Positions 12,916 through 24,349 of a stretch of DNA of 64,000 bases are shown piece after piece. Source of the DNA: Acanthacorydalis orientalis (Eukaryota > Arthropoda > Insecta > Megaloptera > Corydalidae); contig CM068313.1 of the NCBI GenBank assembly GCA_034766995.1, positions 13,751,512-13,815,511 on the forward strand. The letters run 5' to 3'. Every line of letters starts with the position of its first letter. The first letter of the stretch is position 1. The notes under the pieces were generated by a model. That model saw only the letters and a program-made list of their open reading frames with translations. It did no database searches and was not told where the DNA came from. The position numbers were made by a program, and so were the translations under genes.

Positions 12916-15900
12916 AATGTATTTATATACACAACATTCAATTGATTGAAATTTATTATTTCCTATTGAAATTAGTTGTTATCGCAAAAAAAAGTAACAA
13001 GCCCACATACAGAAATTATATGTGGGTTTTAATGTGTAACTGTATAATATCGATATGGATTTCAACATACTATGTTTAGTATTGTGTGAACTATATGTTA
13101 CAGATACCTATAATCGGCTTAATTATTAATACGATTCCTATATTCGTGTATAAAGACCAAATATGAAATAATTGTCAAAAGGACTGAAAATGGTTTATAA
13201 CAAAATAACTGCATATACACTTTTAATAATTTCAGTGTACACCAACTGTGTACCCAGCTGATCCTTTCGACGCAGTAGCTGATGCGGCTACACTCCGCAA
13301 GGCAATGAAAGGTTTCGGTACCGATGAACGTGCAATCATCGATGTCCTTGCACGTCGCGGTATTGTCCAACGTCTCGAAATCGCCGAAATATTCAAAACA
13401 TCATACGGCAAGGACCTTATCTCAGAGCTAAAAAGCGAACTCGGCGGTAAATTCGAGGACGTGATTATTGCGCTTATGACACCTCTTCCACATTTTTACG
13501 CCAAAGAATTGCACGATGCTGTCTCTGGATTGGGCACGGACGAAGAAGCCATTGTTGAAATCCTTTGCACCTTGTCCAACTATGGAATCCGTACCATTTC
13601 TGCATTTTACGAACAATGTAAGTGTGTTTTTGCTTGTATATTGGATTAAATTCAGTGTCAGTTTTTTTAACACTTAATATTTTTCATAGTGTATGGAAAA
13701 TCGCTCGAATCCGACTTGAAAGGTGACACGTCCGGCCACTTCAAACGTTTGTGCGTATCACTGTGTATGGCAAACCGTGATGAAAATCAAGGCATCGACC
13801 AGGATCAAGCTGTAGTAGATGCTGAAGCACTGATCGCCGCAGGAGAGGGTCAATGGGGAACTGATGAATCTCAATTCAACTCTATACTTATTACCCGAAG
13901 CTACCAACAATTAAGACAAACTTTCATTGAATATGAAAAATTGGGTGGACACGATATCGAAGATGCTATTAAACGTGAATTCTCTGGAAGCGTCGAAAAA
14001 GGATTCCTCGCAATCGGTAAGTTTTTAGGGTGTATATATCGATATAAATACCATATTATTCATAAAGTAGCAAACAACATCACGGAAATAGTATTTGGAT
14101 TTCAATTATTCATGTAATTACGTTGGCATTACTTTGCTGGCTGAAACGTTTATTTTTAATATTAGTTCAGTTATATAAAATTGACTTTTTCGTAATGAAA
14201 ATTACACTATATAAAATGTGCATTTTATTTTTCATCTAGAACAGCATGTTATTAAAACGTTTATTGATTATATGAGAACCAAGTGTGTGACTAAAAAACA
14301 CATCAAGATTATTTTGTGTGAATTCAAAAGGTCAGATAAAAGTTAGTTTCTTCTACAATCAGTTTCTACTTGTGTCATCATGTAGATTTTAAACTTTAAT
14401 TTTCACAAAGACAGTTCTGATACTGTGGCCTAAATTCACTTTCACAGATGAATTATTCTTCAATCCACAAGCCAAAAATTTTCGATCAAACATTTTTTAT
14501 AATATAAATCTTCAAATAGATTGAGTTAAAAGTCAAAACTGGTCATAAAAGAAATGAACATTTGTAACCTCCTGAATCTACACAGAACATTGATGAATAA
14601 TGGTACACAAGAAAACAATAAAATAAAGAAATTGTTACTGTTTGCATTTTATTGTAATTGACGATTCTATTTTAAAAGTGAGTTAATTTTTTTAAAAAAC
14701 ACCGATTCTATGAATAGATGAAATGAGTAGTTTTCTTATTAATATAAGAAATTAATGTGATATTTAAGTCTATAATTGAGAAAAAATGAAAAGTTTATTC
14801 AATAAAGTTAAAAGTTTTAATTAGAGTAGTTTATTTTCGAATTGTCCGAATAACAGTTTTATAGTTTTGGCAGTGTAGCTGAATTCATTTTTAAAATCGC
14901 ATCATTACTGTATAAAGTGGTTCATTATCAAATTGTTGAATAATTATTCATTGTTCATTTTGATCGACTTATGCATATATTGACGGCAATGCCAGTCATT
15001 TTCAGAGCACATAAGCACAGAAAATCGTTTTTCTTGAATTGATGATTGTATGAAAAATTGATAATCTGCTTAGTCAATATGAATTAATAAATTGACTATG
15101 AAATGAGTGTTCACTTGGTGACTTAGGTTTTATTAATTTTTTTGCCAATATGATCTCACCTTTTGTACGTGCTTAATGATACCTTCTTACTGTATAAATC
15201 CTACGGCAACAATTCTAAGAAATAATTTGTTGCTTAATGTAAGTCTGTCTGACGTTTTTATTCGTATGACCGTTCTTGATGACAATGACATCAGTAATAG
15301 TCATAATACTTAAATAAATAATATTAAGTAAGCATAATAGCAAAATAATGTATTGTACATTAAATTTATTATCTATGTATACGCATATTTTTTTTAAAAT
15401 TTTCAAAGAATTGGCAAATAACTGATTGACACATTTTTAAGTTGACCGTGAATTGTTTAACAACATTTTATTGAAAGTTACTCAGCAGTTTTTAAGTACG
15501 TTATTTTTATAAAATATATTAATTGTAGCAGTAGTTTTATTTATAGTTTCTGAATTTAAATTATGATACGTGACCAGGAAAAATATTTAAGAATTAATGA
15601 CATCATTTGTTGTTTTTGAAATAGAATTTATAATTAATAATTACTCATTCAAAAAGTCATTGAAGAGTACTTTATAGTTCGTTTTAGTCGAGTACTTTAT
15701 ATTGTGATTGAAAAAACAAACATTTTGTCTTTAGTATGAAAAAAATAGTTTCATTCTATATTAACAAATATACATTATTTTTTCTAAATAAAAATGTCTC
15801 CTTGATAGTACAAGCCTAAAGACTATTAAAAACTGGAAAATCTTTTTTAAAACTTTCATTTTGATTTTTCTTAAGTTAATTTTAAAAACAAAATTTGAAA

Positions 15901-18900
15901 AAAATCCATCCATGTAAATAAATTTTTAACATTTTAAGAACCGCATTTAGTACAAAAATTATTTGAAAAGCCCAATAATTAAGAATTAAACAAATGTACT
16001 GTAATTTACCTTAACAAGAGATTCAAGTGATGAATATACATGAGGTGATATAGTTTTGTTCTAAAATAAATACCTGTCCCTAGATTAATTTATTTTAGAA
16101 AGGCATATTATTATTATAGGGGACACCATCATCCCAAAGCGTTAAGATACAGACAATTCTTTGTTCTATACATATCCTGTAAAAAGATTGTTGTGTATCT
16201 TATTGCTTTGAAGATGATTGCATCGCTATCGAAATGTGCATAAACAATGATCAGTAGTGATGAAATTTATTCTGTCAGTAGATTTTAGTATGAACATATT
16301 TTAAAACAGATCGTTTTATCAAATTTATCCAATTAATTTTTTATTCTAGTCAAATGTGTGAAGAGCAAAGTTGGTTTCTTCGCCGAACGTCTTCATGCCA
16401 GTATGGCCGGTCTCGGCACAAATGATAAAACTTTGATTCGTATCATTGTGTCACGTTCGGAGATCGATTTGGCCGACATTAAGCAAGCCTTCGAGGAGAA
16501 GTATGAGAAATCACTCGAGAGCTGGATAACTGTAAGTACTCCGTTATTAATCCATACAGATATCATTTGTGCATTGTGAACGTTTTTCTAACATAAATCA
16601 TCATATAATTACATTTTATATTAACATGTTTGTATGTTTTACGGTTGCGGGTATTCGGGTTTTAATTAAAACAATACTATTTGATTTTTAAAAAATAAAT
16701 GTTCATAATACATTTCAATTATTTCCGCACCAAATTAATAATTATTTATCGCACACGTTTTTTTCCTATTAATCTAGAAACTAACATTGCAGTCATAACA
16801 TTTCTAATATTTTTATTTTAGAACATGCACGACGAAATTGTATATCAATCATTCCAGATGTTAGAATTGTTTATGTGACCTAAATAGGTCGCGCGTGTAA
16901 TCTTTGACTTGTTTATTTTTATATTTGTTCTTTTATAGCATTTTGTATGAATATTAAAAAGCGTGTAATTGTAGTTATAAAAAACTACAAACTCTCATTT
17001 ATAGTATTTTTCAATGAAACATGTAAAACTGTTTTGATGAAACACACAAAATAACGTGAATCAATATCATTTTTCATGTAATAATCCGAAAATGAATCAA
17101 GTTTAGAATATAAATATGTGTAGTAAGCCTTATTTCGTGTCGTTAATGTGTAAACGTTCGACTATTAATAGATTTAAAATAAGTGGCTAAGAAAATAATA
17201 AATATTGGGAAAGATATTTTTGCTTCAAATATGATTTATTTATAAAAATGTCTTAAATCAGTTCATATTTGATGGTATTGAATTTATTATTATATTTGTT
17301 ATTATTTTATTAGTGTTTTGTATTTTTTCGATATTACTGAAATATTTTAAATTTACTATTTGTTGAAAATTCTAAAAAGAGAAAAAATGTTACAAAATCG
17401 ATTTTTAAATAATAAAATAATTTCAATCACAGATAGAACAAAACGTACGTAAATTTAAAATCGCTTTGCTTATTTAGACACCGTGTACGCAGAATATGTA
17501 AATCTCAGTTAGTGCATTGATATTTTTTCAAAGCTCAAATTTTACATCCACATTTATCAATATGTAAAAAATATATGTTAACATAAATTGTTTTAACGCG
17601 TTATATTTTAATTTTTTCCGTTAGATGATTTTAAATCGTTTTTTTTTTTGAACTTTGTTGCTTGAAAAATCGGTCGAATAACAGGAGTGTATATCAGAAA
17701 AACATTTTTCCGACCTGAAAGTCTATCAGTATTACTCTACTAAAGATTTAGTATTGTGGGTTTAATTAACGTCTTTAATTATTTTTTATCTGTACCCCCT
17801 CCCCCTCTCCCCGACCAAAATCAAATGATTACTGATCAGATTTGTTCAATAATTGATTATTGATCACTATTGAATTATGCTTAAGCCAAAGTTAAAGTAA
17901 ACAATTTGAAATTATTGGTCATTTAGAAAATGAGTTTTTTTGTGAAGACAACTTTTTTAAATTTCAAATTATAAACAAATAGTTGCGATCAAAAATTGAC
18001 AAAATGGTGATGAAAAATCATCAGAGAAGCAAAGGGCTATAGAATTGAAATGTAGTGACCTCGGGTTTAAAGAAAATTTGTTAATTTTTTAGAAGTTATA
18101 TTCTTGCATAGAGGTTTATTTTTGATTTTAACACCAATTATTGAATATTTCAATATTTACTTATTGTTATTATGACAGTTTCAATTGGATTTCATAAAAT
18201 GTATATTATTTTCTCAGTACAAACTCCAGTCTTTAACGTTGAAAGAAATGTTTCCCTCTTTTCTTCACATTACGATTTTCATTTGATGTTCACAGATTCA
18301 AAATTTGTAAGCTGTAATTAAATTTTACTTTTATAAATATTTTTCTTACAATAAGACAACAAAAAATTAATTAAATAAATAACTTAATTCTTCTGGCTCT
18401 AGGGCTAAATCCACTTTCAGCAATGAACTTTTCAACATTACGAATCACCAAATTTCCTTTTTAATTAAGAATGTTAATTATCGGTCATTTTTGATTGTTA
18501 TCAATACACATTTCGATGGCGATTCCGTCATCTTCAGAGCATTTTAGGTAAAGAAAAGTTTATATCTTAGATTTTCTTGTACTTTATTGATTTGAAGATG
18601 GACAGATTATCATCGAAATATGCATAAGCATCAATCAAAGATGATCAATGCTCTTTTACTGGGAATTTTTAATTATAAAATTTATACACTGAAACGAAAT
18701 GCATAATTTATTACATAACACACATAAAAAATCATATTCGCCGAATCAGCTAAAAATAGATATTTATCGCGACATTTTTTATGTAAGTAAACTGAGATTT
18801 ACATAAATTTGCGTTAAGTAAATGCATGGTCACCACCGTAGTGCGGACGGTATTGAATGTTCTTTTTGATGTGGTCTTTTTCAGGGCGATACGTCCGGTG

Positions 18901-20921
18901 ACTACAGGAAGGTTTTGCTGGCTCTAATCGATTAAATGAAAAACCGATTCCAATCCTCACAAAAATAAAACAAAAAAATATATATTTCAATAGATTTTAT
19001 ACTGCAGCATCATTTTTTCAGTAGCCACATTCGCACTAGATTTGTAGTTGAATGAGTAATCGATCAGTTACGTTTATGCATGAAGTTTAACATGATTAAT
19101 TTCAAGTTATTAATTTAATATTTTATTTGAATATTTTTTTAAAGTAGCATATCTTGACAAAATATAATTTTCGTTAGGGTTTCGAATTCGATGTTTTTGA
19201 AAGAATCTTTAAGGTAATAAAGGTATTATTTTTTAATAACTCATTTTTTAATGGGATTTATTGTAGTTTATTTATTGAAATTTAAGTATGTTTTGTCAGA
19301 TTTTTAATTTGTTTTGAAAGATTTTCAACATTCATGCAAAACGTAATATCTGTTTTTGTTTTTTTTTTAACAAAAAAAAAAAAAAAAAACAAAATGTACA
19401 AACTATACACTTATTTTTATAACCTGAAAATCCTTTTATATATTTGATCGAGAATTATATTTTGCCAGCAGATTTGATTTAATATATGTATATAGGCGAT
19501 TTGAACACAATCTTAAAAAGGATTTATTCTCGTCGGACTTTTTGCACAAAGACATTACGTTTGATAAAATTGTACTTGATTCGAATATCACAAAATTTGT
19601 ACTTATATCTCACTTAAACAATACAAGACTCACTGGTCTGACGAGGATATGTATTTTCTATAATAAAATAAATCTTATGTAGAAAGTTTTCTTTTGGAAT
19701 TCTGTTTTGCACGAACACACATCATCATATCTCTCGGGTCATGGATAATTACCACCGAATTGAACAAGCCGACTTTACCCTAAAGTGGTGCAATTTTTTT
19801 TTTTCATTTTCAGGACGACTACTCTGGAGACATGCGCTACCTTCTTGTTTCTTTAGTCGGCTAAAAATCACTGTAATAATTATTTTATTACCTCTTGTAT
19901 GCATGTGCCTCTAGCTAAAAATTAGCAACTTGCTGAAAGGTATTTTTTTATTTCACGTTTTACTAATTTTGTTTAATTTAAGTTAGTCATGTCGCACCTC
20001 CAGATTTTTTTTAAAAAAAATTGAAATCATGAATACATTTGTGTCTATGATCGACAAAAGTATTAAAAAGTCTGACTGAACTGTACAGAGATTTTGAAAC
20101 TCAAAAATTCGTTTCATTTGTTCACACGGACTAAGTTATTATATTTTCATTCATTATAAGTTATCTAGTTTCTAATCTTGCTTCCGTTGAGACATTTGTG
20201 TAATAATCTACTGTAAGTAATTTTGACTTTCGAGTTATCTTCAGGTAACTTGCTAGTGAATCAGCAAACTATCTTGAGATAAATCAAAAGCTAAAACTAG
20301 TTGTAACAGATAATCACACAGGTGATTCAATGAAACAATGCATTAACGAAAAACAGAGAGCAAAAAATTTTATTTTTTTTATCATTCCATCTTACACTAA
20401 TTGCACAGTTTTTATGTAGAAATCGAATATAAAATAATATTTGCTTAAACTAAAAAAGGGATTTAAGAAATAAAATTGGAAAAAAGTTAAATTTCAGAAC
20501 TTTTTTTTAATATTATTGAAAAGAATTCAATAATCATTAAGTGAAATTTTCAACGATTTATTTATATAAATGTCAATATATTGAAATTAATTTTTCTAAA
20601 AAAAAAATACTCTTTTTAATAATAAGAATTCTTCTACGAACACTTATTTTTGTGTATAAATTTCTTTCCAATCAAGTAGAGAACACATAACTAATGATTT
20701 TTTTTCAAAACTAAATTTCGTCTCTTATTTCGTCTTTATTAAAAATTACTAGAAATATTTGTCGGCTATTTTAGTATATAAATTGATTTCATATCAATTT
20801 TTTACAGTAAATACAGGAAAGAAAAAACTAATAAAAATCATCATTTTGTTTGTCTTTTTTTCAGGACGACCTTGGCGGTGATCTTGCACACTTCTTTGTC
20901 ACTTTATGCGGTGCATATTGA
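9532..20921 (+). CDS. AnxB9: Annexin B9-like protein, multi-exon with alternative last exons
   Basis: Calcium-dependent phospholipid-binding annexin. Coding exons are 9532-9561, 13236-13617, 13690-14016 and 16350-16531, followed by one of several last exons. All junctions are GT-AG and in phase, giving 307 shared residues plus 16-18 variable ones (about 323, normal for an annexin). Four annexin repeats are visible. Type II calcium loops are GFGT (36-39), GLGT (108-111), QWGT (192-195) and GLGT (267-270). Each is followed 39 residues later by an acidic ligand: E78, D150, E234 and, in most last exons, D309. The short N-terminal tail [10 protein letters not shown] and the [11 protein letters not shown] stretch are typical of insect AnxB9. 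Family knowledge: these proteins act at the inner face of membranes in trafficking and spectrin-linked processes. The start ATG lies 20 nt inside its exon. Introns hold family A repeats and AT microsatellites. Coding identity is near certain; the B9 assignment is likely. Confidence 0.93.
9936..9996. repeat. AT/CATA/AC microsatellite
   Basis: Compound array shortly after the annexin ATG exon. Confidence 0.9.
10918..11062. repeat. Family A copy, centre deleted
   Basis: Left end ggtctggcactggggatac and attcactttcacgaatgag; right arm attgagcatttttgtagtg and aaaattcatttctgaaaatg. Confidence 0.7.
11364..11425. repeat. (AT)n microsatellite
   Basis: About 62 nt of uninterrupted AT. Confidence 0.95.
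12331..12526. repeat. Family A fragment, left arm
   Basis: It starts cttggcactgtgctaaattt and continues ctgatcaaaaatgtg, gcgcatttcgacggcgatgc and attctcagagcgccaagaca. Confidence 0.75.
12857..12914. repeat. (AT)n microsatellite
   Basis: About 54 nt of AT before the annexin repeat 1 exon; false Ile-Tyr frame. Confidence 0.95.
13236..13617 (+). CDS. AnxB9: Annexin exon: repeat 1 and first half of repeat 2
   Basis: Acceptor taatttcag ends at 13235; donor is caatgtaagtg (GT at 13618). It encodes residues 11-137 plus one base: [11 protein letters not shown], the GFGTDE loop with ligand E78 in the SELGG stretch, and the GLGTDEE loop of repeat 2. It stands out from its surroundings by much higher GC and clean codon structure. 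Confidence 0.95.
13690..14016 (+). CDS. AnxB9: Annexin exon: end of repeat 2 and repeat 3
   Basis: It is separated from the previous exon by a 72-nt intron (AG at 13688-13689). It completes residue L138 across the junction and encodes [10 protein letters not shown] (ligand D150), the acidic linker, and repeat 3 with the QWGTDE loop and ligand E234 in REFSG. It ends with one base of V247 at donor tcggtaagt (GT at 14017). QWGT in place of GxGT is normal for the third repeat of annexins. Confidence 0.95.
14411..14505. repeat. Family A fragment, outer left arm
   Basis: acagttctgatactgtggcc, then aaattcactttcacagatga, near-consensus for the outer end; it is cut off inside the arm. Lies in annexin intron 4. 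Confidence 0.7.
14861..15036. repeat. Family A fragment, left arm
   Basis: atagttttggcagtgtagct, then gacggcaatgccagtcattt and tcagagcacataagcacaga. Confidence 0.7.
16196..16275. repeat. Family A fragment, inner right arm
   Basis: gaagatgattgcatcgctat followed by cgaaatgtgcataaacaatg, 75 nt before the annexin repeat 4 exon. Confidence 0.7.
16350..16531 (+). CDS. AnxB9: Annexin exon: repeat 4, last constitutive exon
   Basis: Acceptor ttattctag ends at 16349. It encodes residues 247-307, with the GLGTNDK loop (267-270) and the helices up to LESWIT. Donor actgtaagt (GT at 16532) is in phase 0, so any phase-0 last exon can be joined. Without splicing the frame runs on to a stop near 16577, so an intron-retained form would end with an unrelated tail. 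Confidence 0.95.
16822..16878 (+). CDS. AnxB9: Candidate annexin alternative last exon a (NMHDEI... tail)
   Basis: It follows a good acceptor (tttattttag, AG at 16820-16821), 290 nt after the constitutive donor. In phase 0 it encodes 18 residues, [18 protein letters not shown], then TGA. The tail has no (G/D)DxSGD start and places Met where the repeat 4 calcium ligand should be, so this isoform would lose that site. An AATAAA lies at 17197-17202. The clean acceptor and balanced composition favour a real exon, but it lacks the shared motif of the others. Confidence 0.5.
   Translation, partial: NMHDEIVYQSFQMLELFM
17812..17895. repeat. Family A fragment
   Basis: ctgatcagatttgttcaata, then attgattattgatcactatt and gaattatgcttaagc match the middle of the left arm. 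Confidence 0.5.
18391..18670. repeat. Family A copy, nearly complete left arm
   Basis: ttctggctctagggctaaat runs through cacatttcgatggcgattcc and cttcagagcattttagg, turns at the centre, then gatttgaagatgg and catcgaaatatgcataagca. The copy ends about 215 nt before annexin last exon b. Confidence 0.75.
18885..18935 (+). CDS. AnxB9: Annexin alternative last exon b ([10 protein letters not shown]... tail)
   Basis: Acceptor gtctttttcag ends at 18884. In phase 0 it encodes [16 protein letters not shown], then TAA. This is the canonical end of repeat 4: D at position 2 is the calcium ligand (D309), and the last helix has the usual RKVLLAL pattern. AATAAA at 18964-18969 lies close behind the stop. 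This is likely the ancestral isoform end. Confidence 0.9.
   Translation, partial: GDTSGDYRKVLLALID
18964..18969 (+). terminator. Polyadenylation signal after annexin exon b
   Basis: AATAAA 28 nt after the stop of last exon b, in an A-rich tract. Confidence 0.5.
19814..19864 (+). CDS. AnxB9: Annexin alternative last exon c ([10 protein letters not shown]... tail)
   Basis: Acceptor tcattttcag ends at 19813. In phase 0 it encodes [16 protein letters not shown], then TAA. It aligns residue for residue with exon b, keeping the ligand D at position 2 and the SGD turn but changing the helix face. A polyadenylation signal AATAAA appears at 20469-20474. It is probably a diverged tandem duplicate of exon b. 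Confidence 0.88.
   Translation, partial: DDYSGDMRYLLVSLVG
20165..20345. repeat. Possible family B copy, much diverged
   Basis: atctagtttctaatcttgct and the complementary aaactagttgtaacagataa, with gataatcacacaggtgatt at the right end. It lies in the last annexin interval. A weak match. Confidence 0.35.
20865..20921 (+). CDS. AnxB9: Annexin alternative last exon d ([10 protein letters not shown]... tail)
   Basis: Acceptor tctttttttcag ends at 20864. In phase 0 it encodes [18 protein letters not shown], then TGA. It keeps D at position 2 and GGD in place of SGD, with a more hydrophobic helix containing a cysteine and two extra residues. AATAAA at 21407-21412 could end the longest transcript. 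Confidence 0.87.
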   Translation, partial: DDLGGDLAHFFVTLCGAY

Positions 20922-21406
20922 AAAAAACAACCTAATAATTTTTTATTTATATCGTATACGAATTCAAACACCTTTAAATGCTTATTTCATTATATTTAAG
21001 AAAATTTAGAATGTAAGTTGTTTTCAAGCGAAAACAAGCAAGTTTTATTTATAATAGAAATGCATTTCAGCAATGTTGCTAATTCATATACAAATATATT
21101 TATACAGTTTGTTATATTCTATTCCTATTGTTAAATCTACGAAATATAAAACTACTGTAAGAAAAAAACAGCAGGATTGTAAAAAAGAAAATAATAATGT
21201 TGAACGAATTTAAGATACTTACAAGAATATATTTTTATACATGCATACAAAGTATTGTTTTAAAAAAAATATATATACGAGATGGTATTGTTGATATTTG
21301 AATCAGTTTATGGTGCCTATTATAGTATTTATAAATGTATGTTGTATATTCATTATTTTCGAATTTTTATAATGTTATATTGAAAAAAATACTCGAATAA
21401 TTATTC

Positions 21407-21412
21407 AATAAA
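21407..21412 (+). terminator. Polyadenylation signal after annexin exon d
   Basis: AATAAA followed by a T-rich stretch, about 490 nt after the stop of last exon d; a plausible 3' end of the longest annexin transcript. Confidence 0.5.
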
Positions 21413-21552
21413 GATTTTTATACTTTTTGCTGTGTGATACTGAGAATGTAAAGAAAATTCACGATTCGAATTGAAGGAATATACTTTTTACCAAATAATA
21501 AAAAGGTATAAAATAAATTGTATTTTTTCACATGTAATTCAAATGTTTTCAG

Positions 21553-21579
21553 GAAGATTATTGTACATTTTTTTGTTGA
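21553..21579 (+). pseudogene. Possible decayed fifth annexin last exon
   Basis: After an acceptor-like tgttttcag (AG at 21551-21552) there are eight phase-0 codons, EDYCTFFC, then TGA. The ED start echoes the DD/GD start of the other last exons and keeps an acidic position 2, but the helix is missing. It lies beyond the polyadenylation signal at 21407. It could be a chance match. Confidence 0.22.
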
Positions 21580-22054
21580 ACTAGGTAAGCATTTTTTTTA
21601 TTTCTCGAATTAATGCAGATGTTTATAATAATTATTATAAATTGTTTAAAATTAACTATGAAGTAAAATAAAAACCAATATATAGATACAGTTTAAGTAT
21701 GTAACATTCAGGTAAGAATTTTAACCTTCCAATAGTTGCATGGGAAATTGAAACTTGAGTATATGCTCTAAGTGTTCCATATGCACTTTTTGTTTTTTGG
21801 ACATTTTAACACAAATTAGAAACTTTATTCAGAAGTAAGTACAGTAGAGTGTCAATAATCTGATATAAACGGTATTTAGGAGTGTATAGATTACATAAAA
21901 TGAACCAAAAAGTCATATGAAATTATTTTTATTAATCATTCTCCAATTCAATAAATACAGTACAGAAATATTTATTTAAAAAAAATTATTATATTGTCGG
22001 TTTCGTTATTTTGGGTTATTTCAATTCCTGTTTTTCACTGCTAGTTGCAGATAG

Positions 22055-22325
22055 TAGATAATCTTCTTCAGGTTGATTTTAGGTAACTGATTTTAAATCT
22101 GTGAGGTATAGTTTATAATTTTAAGATACAAATATTGCATAAACATTTTAACTAAATCGTAAATAAACGAACCAAAAGCAGAAATAAAATAAGTTATCGA
22201 AAATCTACTTGAAGATGCCACGCACACTGAGATTAGTAATAGAAAACAGGAAGTTAATTAATTCAAAAGGACGAAAACCACCAGGGCAGCATATTAATTG
22301 GATTACAGTTAAGAGATCATACAAT
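22055..22325. repeat. Family B palindromic repeat copy
   Basis: The right arm has cttgaagatgccacgcacac, gagattagtaatagaaaaca and caccagggcagcatattaat. The left arm is partial. Confidence 0.6.
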
Positions 22326-23774
22326 TATAAGGAGTAATTACTGTTTGTTAATATATTATATCCTAAAGCCATGTTAGACTATTGAAACTCCATTGCCGCA
22401 ATTTTCATAAAAGCCTTAACTACAGTGTTGCAGATTAGCTATACAGTAATTTTGTCCTGTATGAGAAAAGTATATATTTAGAGTTAAAATAAGCTCCATA
22501 TTACAATATAGTTGAGATGCGCCTATATCAAAATTTGAACGAAATTCTATATATAATAAACACTATGAAAAGGTATGATTTTATAATTTGAACAAAGGTT
22601 TTTTCTCAGGAGTGAACAGTCTGAAGTTATTTTTTTTATGAAGATTGCAAAAGTATACATGTAAATCGTTAAAAATTAAAAATCCTGTTTGATGGAAGGT
22701 TATTGAAAACTTTTCTAGTAGGTGAAATGCGAGTCAGGGTTGTAGCACAAACATGAGTATAAAATGCCTTCTTGTATTACAATAATTAAATGTAATGTGT
22801 ATTGACAGTGATAAAGAAATATTTTTTGAATGTAATAAGACATTTCGTACGCAGTAGTCGCGTTATGTTAAGACGAATAAAAAGTTCGTTTGAAAATATA
22901 CTTTGATACAAAGTCCATCTCGAAGCTTTTTCTCAGTGATAACATTTTATAATTTAATATTCTGAAAATGGAATTTATTGTACCAAAACGTTCCAAGAAT
23001 GGTGGTGAAAAGGTGTTTAACTGCTTGAAGCTATGAAAAAAATAATCACTTGATTTTATTTATAAAAAATATTTTTTTTTAAAAACAAATTTTAGAGATT
23101 TCTAATATTTTATCAACTCTTTAAAGCTGTGTAATATCGTATTAAGATTTTTTTGTAAACAAAATATGAAGACAGGCTTTTTCATTGCTATTATTAAAAT
23201 TATTATAAGAATGATAGTATATTTTATATATTAAAATCTTCAAGTAATTTTTTTTCTTTCCAAACCTATATATGGTTCTGTTATTCGATTTGCTTTTTTT
23301 AATGAATGGATTTGACTGAGATGTAGCTTGAAATTGTGAGTATAAAAACTACAGTAATTTCCTACTAAAATGATTAATCTGTTTGTATGTAAGTTTAAAA
23401 GCATTTATTTATTAAAACAGATTCTTGTTTATAAAAAAAGACTACAAAATGATTAAGTTCTGAATTACAAATGCCCCTCTTAAATTTTCTTAAAAATTTG
23501 GTTGTCTAGCAAAATTTACGTTTAGTTTACATATTGTTCAATTATGCTCTAAATTGTAGATATAGAGCTTACCGATGTGATATTACATGTGTGTTTAGTT
23601 GTGTATAAATTGATAGATATAGCAATTTTTCTGTATTTTTTTTAATGAGAATTTTATTGAAAAAACAATGAAATAAAGGCCAGTTACATTAAAGACAGAA
23701 AAATCGCATAATACATTCGGTTTTAAATGATTTTTGATTGAAGTATTTTTCTTAAAATTAAAAAATAAATAATT

Positions 23775-24002
23775 GTACCTGTGATCTCGTTGATGCGTTG
23801 TAGTGGTAGTCATTTCTTTTCGATCATGTGAGTCTCTGTTCTCCATTACTTGTTTAGACACATTCCACCTTCAGGTTGATACTTGAAACTGGCTGTAACA
23901 TCTCTCGCTTTCTTTGAATCTAATAATTACTTGAAGATGCCACACGTGCTGAAGCAAGTAATTGGGAACTGACACTCATATGAACTTAAGGGATTTAGAC
24001 TG
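23775..24002. repeat. Family B palindromic repeat copy
   Basis: The left arm is near consensus: cctgtgatctcgttgatgcg, then gagtctctgttctccattac. The right arm is cttgaagatgccacacgtgc, then tgaagcaagtaattgggaac. A minus-strand frame across it is not a gene. Confidence 0.7.
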
Positions 24003-24271
24003 CTAGAAAACGGCTAAAAGTCGATAGTAATAAAAAGAATTAAAAAAAAAATTCATATTTTCACAACATTTTTTTAAAATTTATTTCTTGTATTAAAATA
24101 TGCGTTCTTGTATGTTTAATATAAACTCTAATGTCATTTTTTAGACACTGAATTTCAAAGTAATTAATTCTGATCAGAGGATTCAACAATTCAATCTTTT
24201 TTTATGCAATAAACTGCTGAAAGAGTTGATAAAATATATGAATATTTTCTGCATATTTAAAAAGAACCAAT

Positions 24272-24278
<7 letters not shown>

Positions 24279-24347
<69 letters not shown>
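24279..24347. repeat. (AT)n microsatellite
   Basis: About 69 nt of AT. Confidence 0.95.

Positions 24348-24349
<2 letters not shown>

Noticed and set aside
13119..13673. Minus-strand frames opposite the annexin exon
   Set aside because: Antisense shadows of well-supported coding exons.
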